Source: Minisyncoccus sp041663305 | GTDB taxonomy: Bacteria > Patescibacteriota > Minisyncoccia > Minisyncoccales > Minisyncoccaceae | Assembly: GCA_041663305.1 (NCBI GenBank) | Contig: JBAYMT010000003.1 | Span: 18,788-82,787, forward strand | DNA: 64,000 bases | Reading direction: 5' to 3' | In this document: positions 20,932 to 29,845 of the stretch, one piece after another | Position numbering within the stretch: position 1 is the stretch's first letter | Layout of the letters: each line of letters begins with the position of its first letter | The notes under the pieces: model-generated | The model's database searches: none | Seen by the model: only the letters and a program-made list of their open reading frames with translations | What the model was told of the DNA's origin: nothing | Made by a program: the position numbers and the translations under genes

Positions 20932-22371
20932 ATGAATAAAAAGTCTTTTACTCTAATTGAACTTTTGATTGTAATTGCCATTATTGGTATTCTTGCCGGT
21001 ATTCTTATTGTCTCAATGATAAGCGCTACTAATAATGCTAATGACGCTAGAAGAAAAGCCGACATCAGCCAGATAGTAAGTTCACTATTAGCATACAACG
21101 CCTCAAATGGCAGTTATCCTTCTTCTAGTACCTGCGACATTGGAAGTAATTGCTCCGCTCAAGTTAATACAGCCTTAGGGGATTCGGTTAATGCTACAGA
21201 TCCAATTGCTGGAAATTATTATACATATTGGTCCGATGGTAATGTTTTTATCATAAATGGCGTATTGTCTGACTCATCCGATTATAGTTATGTTTCTTCA
21301 GTTGGATATCTTACCGATCCAACTGTTCCTACATGCGGAACAGCCAGCAAAACATACTACGCCACATCATCTACATACGGATCAAATACTTACTGCGTTA
21401 ATGGAACAGAAACATCCACTCCTGATTTTCCGGGAATAGGCGAAACAAAAACTTGGGTCTGCAATGGAAATGGAATTGATGTTAATTGCAGTGCCAGTAG
21501 GGTAGCCAGCGCCTGCACAGCTAGTAATTCTTGCACCGAAACAACAAGTGGCACATACACAGTAAATAAATACTCAACCGTTGGATCAACCACATGGGTA
21601 GTTCCTACAGGCATAACTCAAGTTGAATATTTGGTTATTGCTGGAGGTGGCGGTGGTGGAGGATCGGCACAAAGCAATGGTGTGACTGGAGCTGGAGGCG
21701 GAGCCGGAGGCTATAGGACAGGTACACTGGGCGTATCGGGAACTATAAACATAGCCATTGGAAACGGTGGAGCTGGTGGAGCAGGATACTCAGATGGAAA
21801 TGGTGTTAATAATAGCGGATCAAACGGACAAGATTCTTCATTTAGTTCAATCACCTCTGCTGGAGGTGGCGGTGGTGCTGGCGGAGCAGCTGGATCTACG
21901 GCTGGATTATCAGGTGGTTCTGGTGGTGGTGGTGCTGGTTATGGTAATTATGCAGGTGGAGCGGGAAACACTCCAAGCACCAGCCCAAGCCAAGGATACA
22001 ATGGAGGAAACGGAATTGGTGATGCATCATACGCTGGAGGTGGCGGTGGTGGAGCAGGTGGAGCAGGAGGTACAGGATCAACAAGTACCGGACAACCAGC
22101 TGGCGCAGGAGGCATTGGAATTACAACTAGCTTTTCGGGAGTATCCACAACCTATGCCGGAGGTGGCGGAGGAGGTGGAAGCTCATCCTTATCACGATGT
22201 ACCGCTGGACCAGGAGGAAGTGGCGTAGGGGGAAACGGAGGATACATAAGCGCAGGCGCTAATGGAGTTGCAAATACTGGCAGTGGTGGCGGAGGAGGAG
22301 GCGCAACTGGATATTATGCTGGAGGAAATGGAGGATCAGGAATTGTAATCGTAAGATTTACTACACCCTAA
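20932..22371 (+). CDS. Type IV prepilin-like protein with glycine-rich C-terminal domain
   Basis: 479 residues. The N-terminus is a class III signal (NKKSFTLIELLIVIAIIG), with Ser rather than Gly before the FTLIE cleavage point. A hydrophobic helix and pilin head follow (residues ~7-120), then cysteine-containing linkers. The last ~260 residues are a glycine-rich domain (repeats of GGGGGGG, GGAGG) ending GSGIVIVRFTTP, the layout of Gly-rich adhesin-like domains. It should be displayed on the cell surface by a type IV pilus or pseudopilus and may act in attachment. A TAAAAT box ends seven bases before the ATG, and no Shine-Dalgarno is present. The glycine tract creates long false frames on other strands. 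Confidence 0.88.
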   Translation: MNKKSFTLIELLIVIAIIGILAGILIVSMISATNNANDARRKADISQIVSSLLAYNASNGSYPSSSTCDIGSNCSAQVNTALGDSVNATDPIAGNYYTYWSDGNVFIINGVLSDSSDYSYVSSVGYLTDPTVPTCGTASKTYYATSSTYGSNTYCVNGTETSTPDFPGIGETKTWVCNGNGIDVNCSASRVASACTASNSCTETTSGTYTVNKYSTVGSTTWVVPTGITQVEYLVIAGGGGGGGSAQSNGVTGAGGGAGGYRTGTLGVSGTINIAIGNGGAGGAGYSDGNGVNNSGSNGQDSSFSSITSAGGGGGAGGAAGSTAGLSGGSGGGGAGYGNYAGGAGNTPSTSPSQGYNGGNGIGDASYAGGGGGGAGGAGGTGSTSTGQPAGAGGIGITTSFSGVSTTYAGGGGGGGSSSLSRCTAGPGGSGVGGNGGYISAGANGVANTGSGGGGGGATGYYAGGNGGSGIVIVRFTTP

Positions 22372-22378
22372 CAAATTT

Positions 22379-22400
22379 AAAAGCGCGAAAGCGCTTTTTT
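22379..22400 (+). terminator. Intrinsic terminator with GAAA loop
   Basis: AAGCGC-GAAA-GCGCTT and T run. Confidence 0.9.
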
Positions 22401-22413
22401 AGTTTTTGATTTA

Positions 22414-22442
22414 TTGCGTAATATTTAAAAATTTAGTATAAA
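22414..22442 (+). promoter_or_regulatory. Promoter of the EgtD-like gene
   Basis: TTGCGT (22414-22419), 17-base spacer, TATAAA (22437-22442). Confidence 0.65.
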
Positions 22443-22472
22443 TAATCCAAGACAAATATTAAGAATAAAAAG

Positions 22473-23435
22473 ATGGATAAAAACCTTAGCAAGACACAAG
22501 AGCTAGAACTCTTGTCCTCACTTGAATCCCGAGCAGAATCACCACTAAAGTTTGGATACATTGGAGACGGTTATGACAAATGGGTCAAGATTGCCCAAAA
22601 AAGCAGGGAAAATCATGATCTTGAATTTGAGGAAGACTTGCTTAAAAAAGATTCTCTCCCTTTTATATTTAGAGAAATAAATGAAAAAACAGAAACAGTA
22701 AATATAATAGATTTTGGATGCGGAGACGGAATTCCTATGTTTCCCATTTTTGAATACTTAATTGGAACAGGAATAAAAGACATAAACTACATACCCGTAG
22801 ATATCAGTTGGGCAATGCTTGAAGGAGCTACAAAAAACATAAAAGAAAAATTTGATTCTATCAACATAACTCCCATTCTCTTTGATTTTGAAAAAGGAGA
22901 AATAATAGAAAAGATATTGCAGATATCAAGAAACGAAACTACTCATAATTATTTTTTCCTACTAGGGAACACCATCGGAAATTTTGACAACACCGAAAAG
23001 GTTTTATCAAACCTAAAAATGTCTATGTTTTCTGATGATTACTTAGTAATTGGAAATCAGATATCAAACCTCATAAACACATCCAAAATAATCAAATATT
23101 ATCAAGAAAAAGAAAAATTTGAATTTTTTATCCGCATACTGCAAAACTACGGAATGAAATGCAATCCAGAAGAATATACGATTAGATGGAATGAAAAGAA
23201 AAAACAAATAGAAGGATTTTTGGTATTAAGCGAAGACAAAAAAGTGACTATCGCTGAAAGAACACTAAATTTTGAAAAAGGAGAAGAAATACTTTTATTC
23301 ATAAGCAAGAAATATATCGAAGAGAGCATAGTAGAAATGCTTAACAAAGCAGGCTTTAGGATTGACTTATTTACAACAAACAAAAAGAAGGATAACTGCA
23401 TTATTTCCGTATCTCCAACAAGATACAGATCATAG
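22473..23435 (+). CDS. EgtD-like SAM-dependent methyltransferase
   Basis: 320 residues with a class I methyltransferase core: SAM-binding IIDFGCGDG (residues ~76-84), acidic strand PVDISWAML and the EgtD-family signature LGNTIGNFD (~170-178). EgtD methylates the alpha-amino group of histidine to hercynine. The family also contains members with other amino-acid or protein-bound substrates. No EgtB, EgtC or ergothioneine gene is nearby, so the substrate is open. It is a stand-alone gene with its own promoter. Confidence 0.8.
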   Translation: MDKNLSKTQELELLSSLESRAESPLKFGYIGDGYDKWVKIAQKSRENHDLEFEEDLLKKDSLPFIFREINEKTETVNIIDFGCGDGIPMFPIFEYLIGTGIKDINYIPVDISWAMLEGATKNIKEKFDSINITPILFDFEKGEIIEKILQISRNETTHNYFFLLGNTIGNFDNTEKVLSNLKMSMFSDDYLVIGNQISNLINTSKIIKYYQEKEKFEFFIRILQNYGMKCNPEEYTIRWNEKKKQIEGFLVLSEDKKVTIAERTLNFEKGEEILLFISKKYIEESIVEMLNKAGFRIDLFTTNKKKDNCIISVSPTRYRS

Positions 23436-23517
23436 ACTTACAACTGCTCTTGCAATTTTTTAATAAACATGGTACTAATTAAACAAGAGGCATAGAAATG
23501 CCCAAATATTAAAAACA

Positions 23518-23536
23518 AAACACCCGTTCGGGTGTT
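23518..23536. terminator. Bidirectional terminator between converging genes
   Basis: AACACCC-GTTC-GGGTGTT with T run on the plus strand and an A/T run usable on the minus strand for the kinase-like gene. Confidence 0.7.
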
Positions 23537-23538
23537 TT

Positions 23539-24414
23539 TCAGTTATTAGCCACTAGGTTATTTGTTATCAGTTTCAATCTTTCGTATTTCTTTTTCCAGC
23601 ACTCCTCATCATTTTTTTTAAGCCCACAGACTGCATCATTTAAAAGTATATAAGTATACCACCGCAAACTTCTTTGCTTAAAATCAACACTATTCAAAAA
23701 ATATCCATACAAGACTTTATCTACAAAATCTTCTCCATATTCCCAAAGATAAGCAAAATCACTGGCAGGATCATCAATTTCAAATCTGCCAAAACTTATA
23801 ACTCCCGAAATAGCATTATTGTCCTCGCTAAATATCAGGTGATCGCTATCGATTTTTTTGTGACAAAGCGCATACTTAAAAACTTCCTTGCAATTTTTAC
23901 TACAATGTTCGATTAAACTATTCAAAAAAGCTGCTTCGTCTTTACTAATCTTTTTTAAAATTAAATTGACTTCTTTTTTTGTTGCCTCTAATATTTCTTT
24001 TTCACTCGTTGCTTGAATAATTCCGCATCTCCTGCAAGTAGGTAAAGGAAAAGAGTGTAATTCATTCAGAAAAATAGAAACTTGATTTGCAATCATATCT
24101 TTTTGCTCCAAAGACAATTTTTCAAAAACATCATTCGTCAAGCATTTTCCAGGAAGATAGTCATATCCAGCAAACGAACAATCGATTGGAACATATTTGA
24201 AATTTGGAATGGGCAAAGTTATAGACAACTCTAATTGAGGAAAAATATTTAATTCGGTTTTTAATTTACTTTTTTCGTTTATGCTTTTAGGAAAAATAAA
24301 AACGCATTTTTTATCCAAAAAAACTAAGTCTTTTTCTTGTCCACGCAATACTTCAATTTTCCCAGTCAATTCTGGAAAATGCTTTCTAATCGTATTTTTG
24401 TATTCGGTATCCAT
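23539..24414 (-). CDS. Aminoglycoside-phosphotransferase-fold protein, probable pseudokinase
   Basis: 291 residues of the APH/choline-kinase fold (family landmarks: GYDYLPGKCL, LNELHSFPLP, and an end helix typical of the C-lobe). The catalytic loop reads CHKKIDSDHLIF where active homologues have HGDxxxxN/H, so the catalytic Asp is Lys. The following metal-binding motif reads GVISFGRFEIDDPASDFA where GVIDFG is usual. Two key aspartates are missing, so it probably binds but does not phosphorylate. I start at ATG 24414: the frame extends 50 codons further, but that part is the intergenic repeat read backwards. Confidence 0.75.
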   Translation of the reverse strand: MDTEYKNTIRKHFPELTGKIEVLRGQEKDLVFLDKKCVFIFPKSINEKSKLKTELNIFPQLELSITLPIPNFKYVPIDCSFAGYDYLPGKCLTNDVFEKLSLEQKDMIANQVSIFLNELHSFPLPTCRRCGIIQATSEKEILEATKKEVNLILKKISKDEAAFLNSLIEHCSKNCKEVFKYALCHKKIDSDHLIFSEDNNAISGVISFGRFEIDDPASDFAYLWEYGEDFVDKVLYGYFLNSVDFKQRSLRWYTYILLNDAVCGLKKNDEECWKKKYERLKLITNNLVANN

Positions 24415-24465
24415 AAGCAATATTTTATCCCATTTACACCGATTAAACAACAAACCACCCCCTCT

Positions 24466-24546
24466 GTCATTGCGAGGATTCGCCAATAGGCGAAAACGAA
24501 GCAATCTATTTATTTGCTTCTCCGCCAAAGGCGGATCGCAACGACA
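24466..24546. repeat. TGTCATTGCGAG intergenic repeat, copy 4
   Basis: TGTCATTGCGAGGATTCGCC ... CGAAGCAATCT followed by an inverted partner TGCTTCTCCGCC...GGCGGATCGCAACGACA. The two halves form an imperfect palindrome. It lies between the divergent 24414 and 24638 genes. Confidence 0.8.
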
Positions 24547-24579
24547 AATACTTGCATTTCTCAATTCACAGTAAATTGA

Positions 24580-24609
24580 TTGATACTTTACTACCAGCTA
24601 TGATATAAT
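24580..24609 (+). promoter_or_regulatory. Promoter of the beta-propeller gene
   Basis: TTGATA (24580-24585), 18-base spacer, TATAAT (24604-24609). Confidence 0.75.
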
Positions 24610-24637
24610 TTAAGCAATAACAAATAATAAAAAATAT

Positions 24638-26782
24638 ATGAAAAATTCATCAAAAATCATATATCTTTTCCTTTTTAGTCTGATTGTTTTTCCTCAAGTA
24701 TCATTCGGAGCCGAATGCGACCTTCAAAAGCTTTCACCAATAAACTATAGGGAAAGAAGCGAAACAGTAAGAAATGTCCAAACATGTCTTAAAAGCTTAG
24801 GCTACAATATTAGCCAAGCTACCGGATATTACGGCCAAGAAACTATGAAAGCCATAAAATCGTATTACGAAATATGGTATGGAAAATGGAATGGTTTTAG
24901 GCTTGGAAATCAAGGAATAGAAAAATTACGAAATTTTCTGACAGCAAAATCAGGGGGAGATTTTTCTTATCGTAAATTTGCATCAAATGGCGAATTTCTT
25001 GAATACATAAAAAATGCGTCATCGTATTCGGGCTATGAAGAGGGAAGACTAATAGCTCCAACAGCACCTACTGCATCGCCAACAAACGACGCTGGAACTG
25101 CCCAAGAAAAAACAGCTGAACGATATTCGTCTACTAATACCCAGGTTCTAAGCATTGACGAACCAGACATTGCAAAAACAAACGGCTCTACAATATTTTA
25201 CGAACATTCTAAGCCTACAACTACCAATACCTCTTGCCCAGACGGAGCAAAATGTATTGTAATGCCTATCTATGGAAAACAAATAAGCATTATCAAAGCT
25301 CTGCCCGCTGAAAGCATTTCAAAAGAAAGCACCATCAGTCTTGACCAATATTATTACAATTCGGGAAATTTATTATTGAGTGGTAATGTGCTAACAGTTT
25401 TAGAGGGTAAAAAAATAAAAGGATTTGATGTAAGCGACACAAAAAATCCTAAGGAAAAATGGACTATCGAACTTGAAGATAATACCTCTGTCAGTGATGC
25501 GCGATTAAAAGATGGAAAAATTTACCTTGTTACAAAATCATACTCTCTAAACTCTTGCCCCGTTCCTCTATTAAAAACAGGAAATACCTCAATATCAGTA
25601 AATTGCTCTGATATATATTATCCAAACAAGGAAGGAACAGCCAATACCAACTATACTGTTTTTGCTATCAATCCGGAAAACGGAGAAATAACAAACAAAA
25701 TGTCTATGTTGGGATCGTCAAGTTCAGTTATTTATATGTCCGAAAATAATCTATATATCACATATAATTATTTCGAAGACAAGGTTAAATACTATCTAAG
25801 TTTCTATAAGGAAAAATGCACCGATATAATTCCTAGTTCGCTAATCGAAAGAATAGAAAAAATATCTTCGTATGATATTAGCAACTATTCAAAATTAACA
25901 GAATTCAACAGTGAAAAAGCAAAGTACTTAAACAGCTTAAGCAAAGACGAAAACCTTAGGATAACCAACGAACTCAACAACAGATTAAAGGAATATTCCG
26001 AAGTCCATTATAGAGAACTTGAAAAAACAGCCATTGCCAAAATCAGTCTATCCAATCTTTCTATAATAAGCACCGGAAATATTCCCGGCAGACTTTTAAA
26101 TCAATTCTCTTTAGATGAATACAATGGAAACCTAAGAGTTGCCACAACCATTGAACAGAATTTTGAGTTAGGAACAACATCAAAAAACGATGTATATGTC
26201 TTGAATCCAAATCTTAATGCTGTTGGCAGCATCAAAGACCTGGGAAAAACAGAAAGGATATATTCGGTAAGGTTTATCGGAAATCTCGGCTATCTGGTCA
26301 CCTTCAGGCAGATAGATCCTTTCTATGTTCTTGATCTATCTAATCCTTCAAATCCTCAGCAAAAAGGAGAGTTAAAAATTCCAGGATACTCTTCATATCT
26401 CCACCCGATAGACGACAACACCATACTGGGAGTTGGTGAAGAAAACAACAAAGTCAAGCTATCGCTTTTTGATGTTAAAAATCCTTCAAACCCTGTGGAA
26501 ATTAGCAAATACTCGCTCGATGAATATTGGACAGAAGTAAACTCTAATCACCACGCATTTTTAATCGATAAGAATTATAGTATATTTTTTATTCCAGCTT
26601 CAAATGGAGGATATATCTTCTCGTACAAAAATAACAGTTTTACTCTTGTAAAAACCGTTGCCGGATACAGCGTAAAAAGAGCAATATATATCAACGATAA
26701 TCTATATATATTGGGCGACAGCAAAATCACAGTATTAAGCGAAAAAACCTGGCAACAGGTAAGCGAACTGGAATTGAAGTAA
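24638..26782 (+). CDS. Secreted beta-propeller protein with peptidoglycan-binding-like N-terminus
   Basis: 714 residues. A signal peptide (IIYLFLFSLIVFPQVSFGA, cut near residue 25) is followed by a PG_binding_1-like helical unit (SETVRNVQTCLKSLGY, YYGQETMKAIKSYYEI). A threonine/proline linker leads into a secreted beta-propeller domain of the PF09826 type, whose entry motif TNTQVLSIDEPDIAKTNG is clear at ~residue 168. Repeated DLSNPSNPQ and DVKNPSNPV blades mark the propeller. It is likely an extracytoplasmic protein held at the cell wall, mediating binding; no catalytic residues are seen. Monocistronic, with promoter and terminator. Confidence 0.88.
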   Translation: MKNSSKIIYLFLFSLIVFPQVSFGAECDLQKLSPINYRERSETVRNVQTCLKSLGYNISQATGYYGQETMKAIKSYYEIWYGKWNGFRLGNQGIEKLRNFLTAKSGGDFSYRKFASNGEFLEYIKNASSYSGYEEGRLIAPTAPTASPTNDAGTAQEKTAERYSSTNTQVLSIDEPDIAKTNGSTIFYEHSKPTTTNTSCPDGAKCIVMPIYGKQISIIKALPAESISKESTISLDQYYYNSGNLLLSGNVLTVLEGKKIKGFDVSDTKNPKEKWTIELEDNTSVSDARLKDGKIYLVTKSYSLNSCPVPLLKTGNTSISVNCSDIYYPNKEGTANTNYTVFAINPENGEITNKMSMLGSSSSVIYMSENNLYITYNYFEDKVKYYLSFYKEKCTDIIPSSLIERIEKISSYDISNYSKLTEFNSEKAKYLNSLSKDENLRITNELNNRLKEYSEVHYRELEKTAIAKISLSNLSIISTGNIPGRLLNQFSLDEYNGNLRVATTIEQNFELGTTSKNDVYVLNPNLNAVGSIKDLGKTERIYSVRFIGNLGYLVTFRQIDPFYVLDLSNPSNPQQKGELKIPGYSSYLHPIDDNTILGVGEENNKVKLSLFDVKNPSNPVEISKYSLDEYWTEVNSNHHAFLIDKNYSIFFIPASNGGYIFSYKNNSFTLVKTVAGYSVKRAIYINDNLYILGDSKITVLSEKTWQQVSELELK

Positions 26783-26788
26783 GGTTCC

Positions 26789-26816
26789 AAAAAACAGCCC
26801 CAAAAGAGCTGTTTTT
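26789..26816 (+). terminator. Intrinsic terminator
   Basis: AACAGC (26793-26798) pairs with GCTGTT (26808-26813) and is followed by T. Confidence 0.8.
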
Positions 26817-26954
26817 TGATTTTTAAATTGACCGATTAACATATAAATGCTACTGTTATTTCAAGATAGTTACTTTATCAAAAATTAGTCGAACTTTTCA
26901 AGGAACTAGGCTTTAGGGTAAAACCTTAAAAAATAAAAAATTAAACTCAAAAGA

Positions 26955-27152
26955 ATGGAGGGAACAATCAAAAACCTTACAGACAAAGGATTCGGATTCA
27001 TCACAGTTGATGGAGAAGAAAAAGACTTATTCTTTCACAGCAATGAACTACAAGGTGTAAGCTACGAAGAATTAAAAGTCGGAGACAGAGTATCCTTTGA
27101 AAAAGGTGAATCTCAAAAAGGACCAAACGCAGTTAATGTTACTCGCGTTTAA
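26955..27152 (+). CDS. csp: Cold-shock domain protein
   Basis: 65 residues, a single cold-shock OB fold. RNP1 is KGFGFI (residues 11-16) and RNP2 is LFFHSN (~25-30). It binds single-stranded RNA/DNA and melts mRNA structure. The domain is at minimal length. A possible promoter TTGACC (26828) lies over 100 bases upstream, so the mRNA has a long leader with an AAGG...CCTT hairpin (about 26899-26929), as is usual for cold-shock genes. A strong terminator follows. Confidence 0.93.
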   Translation: MEGTIKNLTDKGFGFITVDGEEKDLFFHSNELQGVSYEELKVGDRVSFEKGESQKGPNAVNVTRV

Positions 27153-27158
27153 ACAAAA

Positions 27159-27182
27159 AACAGGCTCTTGCCTGTTTTTTTG
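27159..27182 (+). terminator. Intrinsic terminator
   Basis: AACAGGC-TCTT-GCCTGTT and T run; the dinB -10 box begins 16 bases later. Confidence 0.9.
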
Positions 27183-27197
27183 TTCAGAAAAAAAGGA

Positions 27198-27203
27198 TAT
27201 AAT
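27198..27203 (+). promoter_or_regulatory. Consensus -10 box of dinB, leaderless
   Basis: Perfect TATAAT ending seven bases before the ATG at 27211. The -35 region lies in the T run of the csp terminator. Confidence 0.65.
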
Positions 27204-27210
27204 CACAAGC

Positions 27211-28299
27211 ATGAAACGCATAATCGGACACCTAGATATGGACTCGTTTTTTGCATCATTGGAAGAACGGGCAACTCCACGCTTTAAGGGTAAACCCGTT
27301 GTTGTTGGTTCGGATCCGAAAGAAGGCAAGGGAAGAGGAGTTGTTTCAACAGCAAACTACAAAGCCCGAAAATACGGAATACATTCCGCTCTTCCCATAT
27401 CAAAAGCTTGGCAACTGTCACAGCAGGCAAAAGAAAGAGGAGAAGACGAAGTGATTTTTTTACCCTCTAATTTTGAATTATACGAACGAAGTTCTAAAAA
27501 TATTTTAGACATAATAAAAAAATATTCCGAAAACGTAGAACAGGGAAGTATTGATGAATTTTACTTCGACTTGTCGCAATGCAAGACATACAAAACGGCT
27601 TCGGAAGTATGCCAAAAAATGAAAGACGAGATAAAAGAAAAGGAAAAAATCACCTGCTCGGTTGGAATAGCAAAAAACAAACTCATAGCAAAAATAGCCG
27701 CCGGAATAAATAAGCCAGATGGTTTTTTGGTTGTGCAAGAAAAAGACACCAATAGTTTCTTACTACCGCTAAAAATTAGAAAAATACCGGGTATCGGGGG
27801 AAAAACTGCAGAAATATTGGGCAAACTCGGCATATCAACGATAGGAGAACTGCAAAAATATTCACAAGAAGATCTTAAAACTATTCTTCATAGCAAAACA
27901 GGCGCAGACATATATTTGAAAATAAGAGGCATTGATGATTCTCCAATAGTGCAGAATAGAGAAGTAAAATCAATCAGCGGACAAATAACTTTTGAAGAAA
28001 ATATATCCGACATAACAGTCATAACCGAAAAGTATCTCAAGCACTGCGAAGACATATTTAACCGTTTTAAAAACAGTGATTTTGCAACATTTAAAACACT
28101 AGCATCAACAGTCAGGTTTTCTGATTTTGAAACTATTTCATCGGCAAAAACAATCAAAGATGGATTAGGAAAAAGCGACCTCAAAAAAATGCGTCAAGAA
28201 GCATTAAAATTATTGCTCCCTTTTTTGGACAAACGAAAAAATCCAAAAATGAAAACGATAAGATTGATCGGGATAAGGCTAGAAAAATTTTCAAAATAA
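27211..28299 (+). CDS. dinB: DNA polymerase IV (Y family)
   Basis: 362 residues. Motifs: HLDMDSFFASLEER (catalytic Asp and Tyr/Phe gate), STANYKARKYGIHSALP, the second acidic site QGSIDEFYFD (S-x-D-E), helix-hairpin-helix KIRKIPGIGGKTAEIL, and the little-finger domain to the end. It copies damaged DNA with low fidelity. The upstream in-frame extension runs through csp, so ATG 27211 is the start; it follows a TATAAT by seven bases without ribosome-binding site. No LexA-like box is visible. No C-terminal clamp-binding motif is obvious. Confidence 0.95.
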   Translation: MKRIIGHLDMDSFFASLEERATPRFKGKPVVVGSDPKEGKGRGVVSTANYKARKYGIHSALPISKAWQLSQQAKERGEDEVIFLPSNFELYERSSKNILDIIKKYSENVEQGSIDEFYFDLSQCKTYKTASEVCQKMKDEIKEKEKITCSVGIAKNKLIAKIAAGINKPDGFLVVQEKDTNSFLLPLKIRKIPGIGGKTAEILGKLGISTIGELQKYSQEDLKTILHSKTGADIYLKIRGIDDSPIVQNREVKSISGQITFEENISDITVITEKYLKHCEDIFNRFKNSDFATFKTLASTVRFSDFETISSAKTIKDGLGKSDLKKMRQEALKLLLPFLDKRKNPKMKTIRLIGIRLEKFSK

Positions 28300-28375
28300 A
28301 TCTTTACGAAAAATAAATATTATGCAATGATATTTTTTGCCATAAGGCAGTAGCTCTTTTACAGATGGTAAAATC

Positions 28376-28750
28376 ATGATTAAGAAATATATTAAAGAAA
28401 ATCAGGTATTGCTGTCCACAGCGCTTCTGCTTACTGCCATAGATATACTTTCTACTATACTAGGGCTCGGGTTCGAAGGTGGATATGAAAATTTTGAAAT
28501 TGCAAAAATATTTTTACAATACGGCTTTTTTAGCTTTATTGCATATATGATCGTTTCGCGGATATTACTATTCTTATTCATAATATATACGGAACAAATA
28601 CTTCTGTTTTTATTGAAAAAAGCAGCGTCTCAAAAAGAATTTTTTGCTTTTATTAAATATATTTTTTCAGGTCTTCTTTTGGCTATCAACGCCATCTGGC
28701 TGATAATCGCTATGAACAATATCAACCAATTAATGATTATTTTTTCTTAA
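28376..28750 (+). CDS. Membrane protein, unknown function
   Basis: 124 residues with four hydrophobic segments (about 11-30, 44-62, 64-82 and 97-120). The pattern LLTAIDILSTILGLG in the first span resembles small four-span DUF5658-like proteins. No charged catalytic residues. Alone, with a terminator after it. Confidence 0.65.
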   Translation: MIKKYIKENQVLLSTALLLTAIDILSTILGLGFEGGYENFEIAKIFLQYGFFSFIAYMIVSRILLFLFIIYTEQILLFLLKKAASQKEFFAFIKYIFSGLLLAINAIWLIIAMNNINQLMIIFS

Positions 28751-28754
28751 ACAT

Positions 28755-28782
28755 AACAAACTGAAAAACGGTTTGTTTTTTT
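28755..28782 (+). terminator. Intrinsic terminator
   Basis: AACAAAC (28755-28761) pairs with GTTTGTT (28771-28777), then T run. Confidence 0.85.
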
Positions 28783-28867
28783 AATTTAAAAATAATTTGA
28801 AAATGTTTTACAAACGATTATTTAATCGTTATAATAAAGCTAAAATATAATCCAAAAAAATATTAAA

Positions 28868-29833
28868 ATGAAAAACAACTCTACTAAAATAGAGATTGCC
28901 AAACACCTTCAATCAGTTGAAAACGAAAAGATTGTTGCGTCAGCGAGCAAGGAAATAAAAACAAAAAAATTTGAAGAGAACCGATTTATATATCACATGG
29001 TTTTACCTTTTATGTGGCTATTGGTTGGCTATGTAAAAACAAAAAAAGCGCTTTACAATTTTTTTGGACTGGGAAAGCCAAAAATCAACACCATGTTTTT
29101 TGACGGATTGGGAAAATCGTCACGCAAAGTAAAAGAATACGCCACTACATGGAAGGCGTTAGACATTGTGTACAACCATCCTTTTTCACACAAAAAAACC
29201 ATTGGCAATATGATAGACGAATTTTATTGGAATGGCCTTAATTGCCAGGGATTAAGAAACCGCAGAAAACTCATAAAAGACGAGTTAAGAAAAGCAATCC
29301 TTAAAATAGCAAAAACAAAAAAAGAAATACAGATCATTTCTCTTGCCTGCGGGTCTGCTGAAGTTATGATTGAGCTGATAGCCGAAATGAAAGAAAAAGG
29401 AATAATCGTCAAAGCATTATTGATAGATATCGATGAAAAGGCTCTTAGTAGGGCAACATCTATTGCCGAAGATTTAAGAGTTAAGAATCAGATCAAAGCA
29501 GAAAGAAACAATATTTACGAAATAAAAAACATATCAAAAAAATTCAATCCCGACATAATAGAAATGATGGGCTTTCTAGATTATCTAAAATACAACGATG
29601 CAATCAAGATCGCAAGAATAATCAACGAATCTATGTCTGAAAACTGCTATTTTATAACTTGCAACATCTCGTCAAACATAGAAAAAGATTTTCTCACACA
29701 CGTTATTGATTGGCCAATGGTATATAGAACTCCAAAGGAATTGTTGGCCATAGGAGTAAAAGCCGGATTTAGCGAGAACAGAGTAATATACGAACCCTTA
29801 AGAATACACGGCATACTAGTGTCAAAAAAATAG
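28868..29833 (+). CDS. SAM-dependent methyltransferase, partner of a histidine kinase
   Basis: 321 residues. The class I core is at ~155-300: glycine loop IISLACGSAEVMIEL, acidic strand LLIDIDEKAL, and NPDIIEMMGFLDYL in the position of motif IV. The first ~60 residues include a hydrophobic segment (MVLPFMWLLVGYV), which may touch the membrane. The start follows an AT-rich leader with no strong ribosome-binding site. It lies 12 bases before the histidine kinase, an operon, so it may methylate a component of the same signalling path or a lipid (inference). Substrate unknown. Confidence 0.8.
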   Translation: MKNNSTKIEIAKHLQSVENEKIVASASKEIKTKKFEENRFIYHMVLPFMWLLVGYVKTKKALYNFFGLGKPKINTMFFDGLGKSSRKVKEYATTWKALDIVYNHPFSHKKTIGNMIDEFYWNGLNCQGLRNRRKLIKDELRKAILKIAKTKKEIQIISLACGSAEVMIELIAEMKEKGIIVKALLIDIDEKALSRATSIAEDLRVKNQIKAERNNIYEIKNISKKFNPDIIEMMGFLDYLKYNDAIKIARIINESMSENCYFITCNISSNIEKDFLTHVIDWPMVYRTPKELLAIGVKAGFSENRVIYEPLRIHGILVSKK

Positions 29834-29845
29834 TTCCACAACATT

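Noticed and set aside
21758..22228. 156-codon frame overlapping the glycine-rich prepilin
   Set aside because: A shifted frame of GGA/GGT repeats; low complexity Val/Glu/Gln product.
24415..24564. 50-codon N-terminal extension of the pseudokinase
   Set aside because: It translates the TGTCATTGCGAG repeat backwards; homologous folds begin at the ATG at 24414.
27097..27210. N-terminal extension of dinB
   Set aside because: Overlaps csp and its terminator; homologues begin at the HLDMDSFF-proximal Met.
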